64,000 nt of DNA from Clostridiales bacterium (lineage in GTDB: Bacteria; Bacillota; Clostridia; Christensenellales; Aristaeellaceae). Below are positions 1 to 8,655 of the stretch, in pieces; positions within the stretch are counted from its first letter, which is position 1, and every line of letters begins with the position of its first letter. The notes under the pieces are model-generated. The model did no database searches. It was not told where the DNA came from and was given only the letters and a program-made list of their open reading frames with translations. Location of the stretch: the NCBI GenBank assembly GCA_012517815.1, contig JAAYUF010000169.1, forward strand, positions 45,186 through 109,185, in the 5' to 3' direction. The position numbers and the translations under genes are program-made.

Positions 1-1013
1 TCTGGCTCACCGGGGAAGCGGCGCAGGATGTGACCGACGCCTATAACTCCCTGTGCGTGCTGCCCGAAACCCGGCGATGGAACCGGCCGCTGATCGAGGC
101 GGCGGGGCTTTCGCCCGCGCTGTTCCCGCGCCTGCTGGAGGCCTACGGGCGCGCGGGTTCGGTCACGGCCGAGGCGGCGGCGCTCACGGGGCTTTTGGCG
201 GGCACGCCGGTGTTTGCCGGCGGGGCGGACATGGCCTGCGGCGCGCTGGGCATGGGGCTGGCCCAGCCGGGCGACGCGACGGTGTCCATGGGCACCAACG
301 CGCCTTTCATGATGATGATCGAGCGGTTCGACCCCGCCTATGCCGGGGCGCTCACCTGCCACGCCGGAGCGTTCCCGGGGCAAACGTACGCGCTGGGCTC
401 GCACTTCAACGGCGGGCTGGTGGTCAACTGCCTGTCCAAGCTGCTTACGGAGGACGGTCGCATCGATTACGGAATGGTCGGCGTTCTGGCCTGTGAGGCC
501 GAAGCCCTGCCGCCGGGCGCGGGGGGCGTGATGGCGCTGCCGTTTTTCGCGGGCAGCGGCTCGCCGTACTTTGCGCCGGACGACCGCGCCGCCCTTGTGG
601 GCCTGAGCGCCGCGACCACGCGCGCGCAGCTGCTGCGCGCCGCGCTGGAGGGCGTGGCGCTGAACCTGCGCCAGAGCCTGGAGCTGATGCGCACGCTGTG
701 CCCGCAAGGGCAAACGCGCGTGAGCCTCTTTGGCGGCGGCACGCGCATCCCGCTGTGGACGCGCATCATCGCGGCGGTGTTTGGCTTCCCGGTGGACGTG
801 GTGCAAAACCCGGACGCGTCCGCCGTGGGCGGCGCGCTGCTGGCGGGCTATGGGGCGGGGCTGTACCCCGACCCCCTTTCGCTGGCGCGGGCGGTGCTGC
901 CCGGCCGCGCCGAGGTGATCCCGACCGGGGAGGACAAGGCGGCCTACCAGGCGCTGTACGGGCGGTACCTCGACCTGTACGGGGCGCTGCGCCCGTGGTA
1001 TGAGAAAGCGTGA
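1..1013 (+). CDS. FGGY-family carbohydrate kinase, C-terminal part (xylulokinase-like)
   Basis: Partial gene, cut at its 5' end by the window; the reading frame is open from base 3. The protein would phosphorylate a sugar or polyol with ATP in the cytoplasm. The visible part reads LTGEAAQDVTDAYNSLC at its start, a xylulokinase-type substrate-domain motif. Later come the C-terminal FGGY helix (LEGVALNLRQSLELM) and the ATP-binding segment FGGGTRIPLWTRI followed by NPDASAVGGALLAGYG. The gene ends at TGA 1011-1013. It is followed after about 150 bases by a TIM-barrel protein and an M20 deacylase on the same strand, which suggests a catabolic cluster for a sugar or an acylated sugar derivative (inference). 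Family assignment is firm. The substrate cannot be told from this fragment, because the N-terminal recognition region lies outside the window. Confidence 0.9.
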   Translation, partial: WLTGEAAQDVTDAYNSLCVLPETRRWNRPLIEAAGLSPALFPRLLEAYGRAGSVTAEAAALTGLLAGTPVFAGGADMACGALGMGLAQPGDATVSMGTNAPFMMMIERFDPAYAGALTCHAGAFPGQTYALGSHFNGGLVVNCLSKLLTEDGRIDYGMVGVLACEAEALPPGAGGVMALPFFAGSGSPYFAPDDRAALVGLSAATTRAQLLRAALEGVALNLRQSLELMRTLCPQGQTRVSLFGGGTRIPLWTRIIAAVFGFPVDVVQNPDASAVGGALLAGYGAGLYPDPLSLARAVLPGRAEVIPTGEDKAAYQALYGRYLDLYGALRPWYEKA

Positions 1014-1166
1014 AGACGGCCTTTGCCGGCCGCGACGGAGAGGCCGCCGCGCGGCCGGCCGGATAAAGTTTCGCGGCGCGAAGGAATGCGCCGCCGCCGG
1101 ATGGAATCAAGAAAGGACGGATTTGAGCCGCGGGCCGCGCCCGAATCCGACGTTGGAGGAATGGGC

Positions 1167-2372
1167 ATGTACACTTCCATGTGGACGTACGCCTGGGACC
1201 TGGACGATTGCGGCATGGACGTCGCGCTTGGGGAACTGCGGGACCACGGCGTGGGGGATGTATCGGTGGCGACCGCCTACCACTGCGGGCGTTTTTTGCA
1301 GATTCGCAGCCCGCGCCGGAAAATCTACTTCCCGCAGGACGGGGTGCTCTACTACCCCGCGCCCGCGGAGGATTTCGCGGACAGCCGCATCAAGCCGCTG
1401 GTGGGCGACTTCGCGCGCGAGCGCCCGGATTTCTTCCCCGAACTGAGCCGCCGCGCGGAGGCGCTGGGCATGACGGTATCCGGCTGGACGGTGTGCCTGC
1501 ACAACACCCGGCTTGGCTACCTGCACCCGGAAGCCTGCGTGCAAAACGCGTTTGGCGATACCGTCTACTTTAGCCAGTGCCCCGCCAACGACGATGTGCG
1601 CGCCTACATGGCGGCCCTGCTGCGCTCGGAGGACCGGCGGCTGTCGCTTCACACTTTGCAGATGGAAAGCATGAACTACATGGGCTTCGCCCATGAGTAC
1701 CACCACGAGAAGGACGGCGTCGGCCTGACCGCGCTGGAGGATTTCCTGCTTTCGCTGTGCTTCTGCCCCGCCTGCATGCGAAAGGGCCGGGCGGCGGGCA
1801 TCAATATGGAGCACGTGCGAAACCGCGTGCGGGACGACGTCGTGCGCTACCTCTCCCTGCCACGCGCGGAGGTGCCCTCCGACCGGTTCCTGCGGGAAGG
1901 GCCGGATTTCTTTGCCGACGACGCGGATGTCCGGGCGTTCCTGAACTGGCGCGCGGGCGTGGTCACCAGCCTTGTGGAGCGGGTGGCGGGCGAAGTAAGC
2001 CGCGCGCAACTGTGCTTTTTAAGCCTGCTGGCCAACGCCAGTTCCTGGCTGTTCGGCGTGGATTTGAAGGCCGTTTCCCGCTTTTTGGGCAGCGCGCTGG
2101 TGTGCAGCTACGATTGCGGCGCCGACAGGGCGCGGGCGGATGTGGCGGCCTCCCGGGCGGAGCTTGATCCCGCGTGCAAGGTATACACGGGCATGCGCGC
2201 CTTCACCCCAGAATACACGGGCCGCGAAGCCTTTGTGGATAAGGTGCGCGCCGCGCTGGCCGCCGGCACGCAGGGGTTTGTGTTCTACAATTACGGGTTG
2301 ATCCCGCAAGGCCGGATGCGCTGGATTGGCGAGGCGTGCGAGGCCATCCGGGAAACGGAGGAGAAACGATGA
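1167..2372 (+). CDS. TIM-barrel, glycoside-hydrolase-like protein of unknown specificity
   Basis: Predicted soluble protein of 401 residues. The start is ATG 1167 because GGAGGA (1155-1160) lies six bases upstream; the in-frame ATG at 1161 abuts that site and is too close. The chain reads like an alpha/beta barrel of the kind found in sugar-catabolic clusters: an early MYTSMWTYAWDLDD strand, a CLHNTRLGYLHPE segment, a Cys pair in CFCPACMRKG near residue 200, and a late strand with GTQGFVFYNYGL. No signal peptide is present, so it should be cytoplasmic. Its stop overlaps the start of the following M20 gene (ATGA, 2369-2372), so the two are translationally coupled. I do not recognise a named family or certain catalytic acids. 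The hydrolase suggestion rests on fold-like features and on the neighbouring sugar kinase. Confidence 0.65.
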   Translation: MYTSMWTYAWDLDDCGMDVALGELRDHGVGDVSVATAYHCGRFLQIRSPRRKIYFPQDGVLYYPAPAEDFADSRIKPLVGDFARERPDFFPELSRRAEALGMTVSGWTVCLHNTRLGYLHPEACVQNAFGDTVYFSQCPANDDVRAYMAALLRSEDRRLSLHTLQMESMNYMGFAHEYHHEKDGVGLTALEDFLLSLCFCPACMRKGRAAGINMEHVRNRVRDDVVRYLSLPRAEVPSDRFLREGPDFFADDADVRAFLNWRAGVVTSLVERVAGEVSRAQLCFLSLLANASSWLFGVDLKAVSRFLGSALVCSYDCGADRARADVAASRAELDPACKVYTGMRAFTPEYTGREAFVDKVRAALAAGTQGFVFYNYGLIPQGRMRWIGEACEAIRETEEKR

Positions 2373-3520
2373 TCGATTTTCCCACGGCAGAGGCCCTGCT
2401 GGCCACGCTGGTCGCCTACCCCACCGTCAACGGGCAGGAGCGCCCGCTGGCCGAGGAGATCGCGCGGCTGGCCGCGGGGCTTGGCATGCGCACGGAAGTG
2501 CAGCCCGTGGCGGAAGGCCGCGCCAATGTGTACGCGGAGATCGGCGAAGGTCCCTGCCTGTTGCTGTGCGGGCATCTGGACGTGGTGCCGGCCGAGGGCG
2601 CGTGGCACAGCGATCCGTTCACGCTGACCGAGCGGGGGGACAGCTACGTCGCCCGCGGCAGCGCCGATATGAAGGGCGCGATCGCCGCGATGCTGCGCGC
2701 CGCGGCCGACCGCGTGGCGACGGGGCTCAACGGCATCCGGCTCGGGCTTTTGTTTGTGGCGGATGAGGAGAGCGGCAACACCGGCATCAAGCGGTTTTTC
2801 GCAACGCACCCCGGTTGCGCGGACGCGTGCGTTATCGGCGAGCCGACGGAGCTGGAAGTCGCCGTGGCGCACCGGGGCGTCGCCCGGTTCTGGATTGAAC
2901 TTCACGGGCGCGCGGCGCATTCGTCGCTGCCGGCGCTGGGCAATAACGCACTGGTGAGCGCGGCGAAGGCGATTCTGGCGCTGGAGGCGGAAAACGCGCG
3001 GCTGGCGGCGTTTACGCACCCCATTCTGCCGCCCCGCACGCTGTGCGTGACCGTCGCGCAGGGGGGCGAGCGGGAGAACATCGTGCCCGACGCGGCGCGG
3101 CTGCTGGTGGATTACCGCCTGTTCCCCGAAGACAGCCCGGCGGCCGCGGAACAAACGGTGCGGGATGTGCTGGACAGGCTGGCCCGGGAGGACGCGAGGT
3201 TTGCCTACAGCCTGCGGCCGCACTGCTACCTGCCGGGCGGGGCGCTGCCGGGGGAGCATCCCTGGGTGCGCGCGGTTTGCCGTATTGTGGCCGACGCGGT
3301 GGGGAAGCCCCGCGCGCCGGTGGAGTTCAGGGCGGGCTGCGAGCAGGCGCTGGCGCTGAACGCGGGCGTGCCCACGGTGGTGGTCGGCCCGGGGAGCCTT
3401 TCCGAGGCGCACACCGTGGACGAAGCGCTGCCCAAGGCGGAGCTTGCGCAGGCGGTGTGTGTTTACGGGCGGCTGATCGACCGATTCCTGACGGAGTATG
3501 GCGCGAACATGATCAGGTAA
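2369..3520 (+). CDS. M20 family metallo-deacylase (ArgE/DapE/ACY1-like)
   Basis: A 383-residue zinc or cobalt dependent amidohydrolase that would remove an acyl group from an N-acylated amino acid or peptide. M20 metal and catalytic motifs occur in order: GHLDVVPAEGAW (first metal ligand), RGSADMKGAIAAML (bridging Asp), DEESGNTGIKRFF (catalytic Glu pair), GEPTELEVAVAHRG and a C-terminal EAHTVDE (last His ligand). The lid/dimerisation domain lies between them, starting near GRAAHSS. Start ATG 2369 is preceded by GGAGGAG and overlaps the previous stop by four bases. Residues beyond the family motifs do not separate acetylornithine deacetylase from succinyl-diaminopimelate desuccinylase or a dipeptidase; the sugar-kinase context makes a biosynthetic role unlikely (inference). 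Convergent with serA across a hairpin-rich gap. Confidence 0.88.
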   Translation: MIDFPTAEALLATLVAYPTVNGQERPLAEEIARLAAGLGMRTEVQPVAEGRANVYAEIGEGPCLLLCGHLDVVPAEGAWHSDPFTLTERGDSYVARGSADMKGAIAAMLRAAADRVATGLNGIRLGLLFVADEESGNTGIKRFFATHPGCADACVIGEPTELEVAVAHRGVARFWIELHGRAAHSSLPALGNNALVSAAKAILALEAENARLAAFTHPILPPRTLCVTVAQGGERENIVPDAARLLVDYRLFPEDSPAAAEQTVRDVLDRLAREDARFAYSLRPHCYLPGGALPGEHPWVRAVCRIVADAVGKPRAPVEFRAGCEQALALNAGVPTVVVGPGSLSEAHTVDEALPKAELAQAVCVYGRLIDRFLTEYGANMIR

Positions 3521-3585
3521 GGGAAAAAGTTGGGGCAAGCGGCGAAGCCCTTGCGGGGTTTGGGGCCAGGCTCCAAGCCCCGTTT

Positions 3586-3653
3586 CTTTCGCCGCGGCGA
3601 AAGCCCCCAAGCGAGCGAGCAGCGCCGCAGGCGCTGTTCGCTCGCTCGGGGGC
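3586..3653. repeat. Long near-perfect inverted repeat between convergent genes
   Basis: Two palindromes lie back to back. Bases 3586-3603 form a perfect 18-bp palindrome centred on CGCCGCGGCG. Bases 3603-3626 and 3630-3653 are 24-base arms that pair with two mismatches around a 3-base loop. The structure lies between the M20 gene (ends 3520) and serA (ends 3687, opposite strand), so it could terminate both transcripts, but no T-tract follows. The right arm contains GCTGTTCGCTCGCT, which recurs exactly at 47392-47405. Confidence 0.75.
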
Positions 3654-3686
3654 TAATCGCTGCGGCGGGGGAGTACGCCCCCCGCC

Positions 3687-4862
3687 TTAGTTCCCGGAGA
3701 ACGTCCGCACGCGGATAACCCCCGGCAGCGCCCGAATCTCGCGGATCAGCGCCTCGTCGGGATGATCGTCCAGCTCCAGCACCGTCACGGCCATTTCCTT
3801 GCGGCTCTTGTTTTGCATGTTGTCGATGTTGATGTGCTTGCCGCCGATCGCCGCGGAAATCGCGCTGACCATGCTGGGCACGTTCTCGTGGATTACCAGG
3901 ATCCGGTCGGAGCCGTTGGGCGTCAGCAGGATCTCGGGCAGGTTCACGCTGTTGACGATCTGCCCCATCTCCAGATAATCCCGGAGCTGGCAGGCCGCCA
4001 TGTGCGCGCAGTTTTCCTCGCTCTCCGGCGTGCTGGCCCCCAGATGCGGGATGACCACCGAGTTTTTCATCCCGATCAGCTCGTCGGTGGGGAAATCCGT
4101 CACATAGCTGGCTACCTTGCCGCTTTCCAGCGCCGCGCGCAGGGCGTCGGCGTCCACCAGCTCCGCGCGGCTGAAGTTGAGCAGGTGCACGCCGTCCTTC
4201 ATGCGGGCGATGGCGGCGGCGTCGATCATCTTCCTGGTCTTATCCGAAAGCGGCACGTGCAGGGTCAGGTAATCCGCCTGCGAGCAGATTTCTTCGCGGT
4301 TGTTGCAGCGCTTGATCGCGCGGCTGAGCGACCACGCGCTTTCCACGCTGATGAACGGATCGTACCCGACGACTTCCATGCCCAGCCCCTGCGCCGCGGT
4401 GTTGGCCACAATCGCGCCGATGGCGCCCAGGCCGACCACGCCCAGCGTTTTGCCGCGCACTTCCGGGCCCACGAACTGCGCCTTGCCTTTTTCCACGAGC
4501 TTGGGCACCTCCTCGCCCTTGCCCTTGAGGCCCCGCACCCACTCGATGCCGCCCACGATGTTGCGGCTGCCCAGCATCAGGCCGCAGACGACCAGCTCCG
4601 CCACGGCGTTGGCGTTGGCGCCGGGGGTGTTGAACACCACGATGCCGCGCTTGCTGCACTCCTCCACCGGGACGTTGTTGGTGCCCGCGCCGGCGCGCGC
4701 GATAGCCAGCAGGCTATCGGGCAGCCTAAGGCTGTGCATGTCCGCGGAGCGTACCAGAATGCCGTCGGGCACCGGCTCCTCTTTGGCGATCAGGTATTTT
4801 CCCGCGCTCAGATGCTGGTGGATCACATCGGAAATCTCATTGAGAGTCTGAATTTTATACAT
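3687..4862 (-). CDS. serA: D-3-phosphoglycerate dehydrogenase
   Basis: First committed enzyme of serine synthesis: oxidises 3-phosphoglycerate to 3-phosphohydroxypyruvate with NAD+ in the cytoplasm. The 391 residues show the short SerA layout. The nucleotide-binding GLGAIG lies at residues 144-149, with the downstream acidic residue in GYDPF. The catalytic triad appears as Arg232 (NFSRAELVD), Glu261 (FPTDELIG) and His273 (IPHLGAST). An ACT regulatory domain begins near residue 320 (RILVIHENVPSMVSAIS), so serine feedback is possible. It follows serC by 58 bases on the same strand, and the two probably share the serC promoter. No phosphoserine phosphatase gene (serB) is in the window. Confidence is high. 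Confidence 0.96.
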   Translation of the reverse strand: MYKIQTLNEISDVIHQHLSAGKYLIAKEEPVPDGILVRSADMHSLRLPDSLLAIARAGAGTNNVPVEECSKRGIVVFNTPGANANAVAELVVCGLMLGSRNIVGGIEWVRGLKGKGEEVPKLVEKGKAQFVGPEVRGKTLGVVGLGAIGAIVANTAAQGLGMEVVGYDPFISVESAWSLSRAIKRCNNREEICSQADYLTLHVPLSDKTRKMIDAAAIARMKDGVHLLNFSRAELVDADALRAALESGKVASYVTDFPTDELIGMKNSVVIPHLGASTPESEENCAHMAACQLRDYLEMGQIVNSVNLPEILLTPNGSDRILVIHENVPSMVSAISAAIGGKHINIDNMQNKSRKEMAVTVLELDDHPDEALIREIRALPGVIRVRTFSGN

Positions 4863-4920
4863 CGGCGTGCTCCTTCAATCGTGTTTGTCGCCGGCGGGCA
4901 TTCGTCCCCGGGCGGCGGCC

Positions 4921-6003
4921 TTACCCGTTGTCCTTCTCGAACGCGGCCATCGTCCGCACCAGCTTTTCCACGCCCGCCATGGGCATGGCGTTATAGAGGC
5001 TGGCGCGCATGCCGCCCACGTTGCGGTGGCCCTTGATGTTCACCAGCCCGTTTTTGGCGCAGTATTTGCAAAACGCGTCGTCCCTGGCTTCGTCACCCGT
5101 GACGAAGGTCACGTTCATCAGCGAGCGGTAGCGGGGCTCCACGGGGTTGCTGAACAGCTTGCTCCCGTCGATCGCGTCGTACAAAAGCTTCGCCTTGGCC
5201 TGGTTGAGCGCGTGGAACGCGGGCACGCCGCCCTGTTGCTTCATCCATTCGCACACCAGCTTGAGCATGTAGATGGCGAAGGTGTTGGGGGTGTTGATCA
5301 TGCTGTCGTTCTTCGCCTGCGCCGCCCAATCCAGCACCTTGGGGCACAGGGGGTTCTGGCGGCCCAGCAGGTCGCTTCTCACCATCACGATGGCCATGCC
5401 CGCCGGGCCGATGTTCTTCTGCGTGCCCGCGTAGAGCACGCCGAAACGGCTCACGTCCATCGGCTCGGAAAGGATGTTGCTGCTGGCGTCCGCCACCAGC
5501 GGAACGCTGCCGGTATCGGGCAAATGGATATAGCGCGTGCCGTAAATGGTGTTGTTGGTGGTGATGTAGGCGTAATCCGCGTCGGGCGTGAAAGCGATCT
5601 GGGCGACGTCCGGGATGTAGGTATAGTTCGCCGCGCGGCTGGAGGCCACCACGTTGACCGTGCCGTATTTCTTCGCTTCCTCCGCGGCCAGGTGGGCGAA
5701 GTTGCCTGTATCCACATAATCCGCGGTGCGGCTGCCCGTCATCAGGTTGAGCGGGATGGCGGCGAACTCCATCGTGGCGCCGCCCTGCAAAAACAGCACC
5801 TCGTACCCTTCGGGCACGCCCATCACCTCGCGGAAAAGGGAAAGCGCCTCGTTGTAAATATCCAGGTACATGCCGGTGCGGTGGCTCATCTCCAGCACGC
5901 TCATGCCCTTGTCGCGGTAGCACACCATCTCGCTCGCGGCTTTTTCCAGCACGCTGGGGTCGATCATCGCGGGGCCGGCGGAAAAGTTGAATACGCGTTC
6001 CAT
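4921..6003 (-). CDS. serC: Phosphoserine aminotransferase
   Basis: PLP enzyme converting 3-phosphohydroxypyruvate and glutamate to phosphoserine, the second step of serine synthesis. The 360-residue protein starts MERVFNFSAGPAMI, the hallmark N-terminus of SerC. The Schiff-base lysine is Lys196 in GTQKNIGPAG, and the phosphate-site residues fall in LQGGATMEFAAIPLNL. Start ATG 6003 is chosen over the upstream in-frame ATG at 6093 because AGGAGGAGGG sits just before it and family homology starts there. It is transcribed ahead of serA, so the order is serC-serA. A sigma-A-type promoter and a 20-bp palindrome lie upstream (6076-6169), which suggests a repressor or activator controls the pair. Confidence 0.96.
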   Translation of the reverse strand: MERVFNFSAGPAMIDPSVLEKAASEMVCYRDKGMSVLEMSHRTGMYLDIYNEALSLFREVMGVPEGYEVLFLQGGATMEFAAIPLNLMTGSRTADYVDTGNFAHLAAEEAKKYGTVNVVASSRAANYTYIPDVAQIAFTPDADYAYITTNNTIYGTRYIHLPDTGSVPLVADASSNILSEPMDVSRFGVLYAGTQKNIGPAGMAIVMVRSDLLGRQNPLCPKVLDWAAQAKNDSMINTPNTFAIYMLKLVCEWMKQQGGVPAFHALNQAKAKLLYDAIDGSKLFSNPVEPRYRSLMNVTFVTGDEARDDAFCKYCAKNGLVNIKGHRNVGGMRASLYNAMPMAGVEKLVRTMAAFEKDNG

Positions 6004-6075
6004 CCTCTGGTGCCCTCCTCCTGTTGTGGGTGGTATGATTCCGGTATGAAACCCCCTGTTTGGGTGCGGACGGGT

Positions 6076-6095
6076 ATGTGAACCGTGATTCACAT
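6076..6095. promoter_or_regulatory. Palindromic operator candidate upstream of serC
   Basis: ATGTGAA and TTCACAT form perfect 7-base arms around a 6-base centre (CCGTGA). The site lies 45-65 bases downstream of the serC -10 box and about 70 bases before the start codon, so a bound protein could block elongation. It resembles TGTGA/TCACA (CRP/FNR-like) half sites, but the spacing is eight bases rather than six. No regulator gene is nearby. Confidence 0.45.
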
Positions 6096-6140
6096 GGGAC
6101 GTTATCTGCCCTATGGGCGTTACCTGTACCGCATGCGGCC

Positions 6141-6169
6141 ATCATACACCCGGATGCGCCGGCGCGCAA
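6141..6169 (-). promoter_or_regulatory. serCA promoter
   Basis: On the minus strand a -35 TTGCGC (6164-6169) and a -10 TATGAT (6141-6146) are separated by exactly 17 bases. They lie about 140 bases upstream of serC and read toward it. No other gene start lies between. Confidence 0.65.
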
Positions 6170-6550
6170 GTGCAAATTCCGTCCCACAGGGCCAATACTG
6201 TCCCGCACCCGAAAAACCGCATGCCGGGCCATCCGTTGCGCGGCAAGGGTTTGGGACGCGGACGCGGCGACGTTTCTTTCGGTCGGTTTTCAGTCGATGT
6301 TTTTTTCTTGTACGGGTTGCGCCGCTGACCCGATGCCAGAGCCGCTCTCCATTCGGGAACGCATCAAGGCCCGCGCGAATCTCTTCCGTGACGAGGGGCG
6401 CAAGCAAAGGCGCAGCGGGGCCGCGTCGCGCCTTCGTAACGTAGTCAAGGAGAAACCGCCTTGGGACGGGATTTGCTCCTGTATTGAAACTGCGGTAGGG
6501 TTAGCGTCCCGCTTTCCGGCACGCCGCGCGTCGCGCTATGGCAAGGCACG
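6170..6550. other. Intergenic stretch without a supported gene
   Basis: Between the serC promoter and the terminator of the ABC-F/DUF1653 operon. Open frames here are short, Arg- and Pro-rich, lack ribosome binding sites and resemble no family. No RNA gene was recognised. Confidence 0.5.
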
Positions 6551-6614
6551 AAAAAAAAGACGCGGGGTGTCCCGCGCCTTCCTCAACCGGAGGGCAGGCG
6601 ATTAACCGCCTGCC
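6551..6614 (-). terminator. Terminator region of the ABC-F / DUF1653 operon
   Basis: Reading from the operon, a perfect 8-bp hairpin (GGCAGGCG at 6593-6600 pairing with 6607-6614) comes first. It is followed by a second hairpin (6561-6566 with 6571-6576) leading into a run of eight T on the minus strand (6551-6558). The second has the form of an intrinsic terminator. Confidence 0.8.
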
Positions 6615-6733
6615 GGCGATATGGTCTGGTCTTCGGGCGGGCTTTCCGGCCGCATTCCGTGGCCCGCCGCCCGGTGCGCCACCGTTGCGGGCGTGCCGGT
6701 CGCGCCGTGCGGCCGCCCTCCGTCGCGCCAGGA

Positions 6734-7006
6734 TCACCGCCTTGGTTCGTCCGTCCGGTCCGGCGGGGGCGCTTCCCCACAGGAAGGCTCGTCTTCCCCT
6801 ACGTAGGCAAACCGTTGCAGGGTCAGCCCGCCGCGCTCCACGGTTTCCGTCCATATGGCCAGGGGGCGCACCCAATAGCCGCGTTCGCCGTAGAGCGCCT
6901 GGTACACGGCCATCGGTTCGAGGGTTTCGGTATGCGTGGCGACCGTGATCAGGCGGTACAGGTTGCCCTTGAAATGGCGGTACACGCCCGGACGGGGGGC
7001 ATCCAT
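6734..7006 (-). CDS. DUF1653 domain protein
   Basis: Small cytoplasmic protein of 90 residues. The core reads PRPGVYRHFKGNLYRLI, then HTETLEPMAVYQALYGE and WVRPLAIWTE, the conserved pattern of DUF1653, a family of unknown function. Start ATG 7006 shares one base with the stop of the upstream ABC-F gene (TGATG), so translation is coupled. The C-terminal 20 residues (Glu-, Pro- and Asp-rich) fall outside the conserved domain. An upstream in-frame start would add a 12-residue basic leader lying inside the ABC-F gene and is unlikely. Coupling to a ribosome-associated ATPase hints at a translation link, but this is only context. Confidence 0.85.
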   Translation of the reverse strand: MDAPRPGVYRHFKGNLYRLITVATHTETLEPMAVYQALYGERGYWVRPLAIWTETVERGGLTLQRFAYVGEDEPSCGEAPPPDRTDEPRR

Positions 7007-8622
7007 CAGCGGTTGCCCTGCGCGCCGCGCCCGTGCTTCCACGCCAGGAATTCCTCAAACGTGCCCGCGCGATCCATGCAGCCCGGAGCGTCCGCGGGGA
7101 TCTCGATGATGCGGTTGGCGACCTCGTCGATAAACTGATGGTCGTGCGAGGCGAAGAACAGGTTGCCCGGATAGGCGACCAGCCCGGCCGAGAGCGCGGT
7201 GATGCTCTCCAGATCGAGGTGGTCGGTCGGCTGGTCCAAAATCAGGGCGTTGGCCTTGCTCATCATCAGGCGGCTGAGCATGCAGCGCACCTTTTCCCCG
7301 CCGGAAAGCACCCTGGCGGGCTTGTACACCTCGTCGCCGGAAAACAGCATCCGGCCCAGGAAGCCGCGCAGGTACGTTTCCGTCTGGTCGAGGGAATACT
7401 GCCGGAGCCACTCGATCAGGCTGCCGTCGAAATGCTCAAAGAAGCGGGTGTTATCCTTGGGAAAATCGCTGTGGGTGATGGTGACGCCCCAGCGGAACGT
7501 GCCCGCGTCCGGCTCGATCTCCCCGGCGAGGATGCGGAACAGCGCCGTGGCCCCGGCCTCGTTATCGCCCACAAAGGCGATCTTGTCGCCCTTGGCAACG
7601 GTGAACGTTACGTTGTCCAGCACCTTCACGCCGCCCTCGGTCCTGGTCAGGCCCTCGACAAACAGGATGTCCTTGCCGGCTTCGCGTTCCGGTTCAAAGC
7701 CCACATAGGGGGATTTGCGGCTGGACGCCGGCATCTCGTCCAGTTGGATGCTGTCCAGAATTTTCTTGCGGCTGGTGGCCTGCTTGCTTTTGGATTTGTT
7801 GGCCGAAAACCGGCGGATGAACTCCTGCAGGTCGCGAATCTTCTCGTCGCGCTTCTTGTTCTGGTTGCGCATAAGCTGCTGGAAAAGCTGGCTGGATTCG
7901 TACCAGAAATCGTAGTTGCCGGCGTACATCTTGCATGTGGCGTGGTCCACGTCCACGATGTTGGTGCACACGGCGTTGAGGAAGTGCCGATCGTGGCTGA
8001 CCACGATCACAATGGCGTCGCAGTCGATCAGGAACTCCTCCAGCCACTCGGTGCTTTCCACATCCAGGCCGTTGGTGGGCTCGTCCAGCAGGATGAGGGA
8101 GGGACGGCCGAACAGCGCCTGCGCCAGCAGCGCCTTCACCTTCAGGCGGCCGTCCAGCGAGCCCATGAGCGCCGTGTGCAGTTCCGGGCGCACGCCCAGG
8201 CCGTTGAGCAACTGCGCGGCCTCGGTTTCGGCGTCCCAGCCGTTCATCTCGGCGAATTCGCCTTCCAGCACCGCCGCGCGTTCGCCGTCCGCGTCGCTGA
8301 AATCCGGCTTGGCGTAGAGGCGCTCCTTTTCCTTCATGATGTCGTAGAGCTTGCGGTTGCCCATGATGACGGTATCGATCACGGGAAAGTCGTCAAATTT
8401 GAAGTGGTCCTGCTCCAGCACGCTCATGCGGTCTTCCTTGGTGATGGTCACGCTGCCGGTGGTCGGCGTCAAATCGCCGGAAATGATGCGCAGCAGCGTG
8501 CTTTTGCCGGCCCCGTTTGCGCCGATAATTCCGTAGCAGTGCCCGCTCTGAAACAGCAGGTCCACATGTTTGTAAAGCAGATCGCCCGCAAATTGCAGGC
8601 TGACATCCGTAATGGTCAGCAT
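7006..8622 (-). CDS. ABC-F family ATPase, YbiT-like, with degenerate second ATPase site
   Basis: Soluble twin ATPase of 538 residues, without membrane segments, of the ABC-F class that acts on ribosomes. Start ATG 8622 follows AAGGGGG; the longer start at 8655 lacks a site. NBD1 is intact: Walker A GANGAGKSTLL near residue 35 and Walker B LLDEPTNGLD. A YbiT-style insertion (KPDFSDADGERAAVLEGEF) precedes the signature, and the inter-domain linker contains RRFSANKSKSKQATSR. NBD2 departs from consensus: Walker A is GDNEAGATA (about residues 352-360), with alanine where lysine is expected, and Walker B is LILDQPTDHLD, with Gln in place of the catalytic Glu. Its signature LSGGEK and switch His (ASHDHQF) remain. 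A housekeeping translation role is more likely than antibiotic resistance, given the similarity to E. coli YbiT. Confidence 0.92.
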   Translation of the reverse strand: MLTITDVSLQFAGDLLYKHVDLLFQSGHCYGIIGANGAGKSTLLRIISGDLTPTTGSVTITKEDRMSVLEQDHFKFDDFPVIDTVIMGNRKLYDIMKEKERLYAKPDFSDADGERAAVLEGEFAEMNGWDAETEAAQLLNGLGVRPELHTALMGSLDGRLKVKALLAQALFGRPSLILLDEPTNGLDVESTEWLEEFLIDCDAIVIVVSHDRHFLNAVCTNIVDVDHATCKMYAGNYDFWYESSQLFQQLMRNQNKKRDEKIRDLQEFIRRFSANKSKSKQATSRKKILDSIQLDEMPASSRKSPYVGFEPEREAGKDILFVEGLTRTEGGVKVLDNVTFTVAKGDKIAFVGDNEAGATALFRILAGEIEPDAGTFRWGVTITHSDFPKDNTRFFEHFDGSLIEWLRQYSLDQTETYLRGFLGRMLFSGDEVYKPARVLSGGEKVRCMLSRLMMSKANALILDQPTDHLDLESITALSAGLVAYPGNLFFASHDHQFIDEVANRIIEIPADAPGCMDRAGTFEEFLAWKHGRGAQGNR

Positions 8623-8655
8623 CCGATGGTCTACCCCCTTGACATAATCCGGCAT

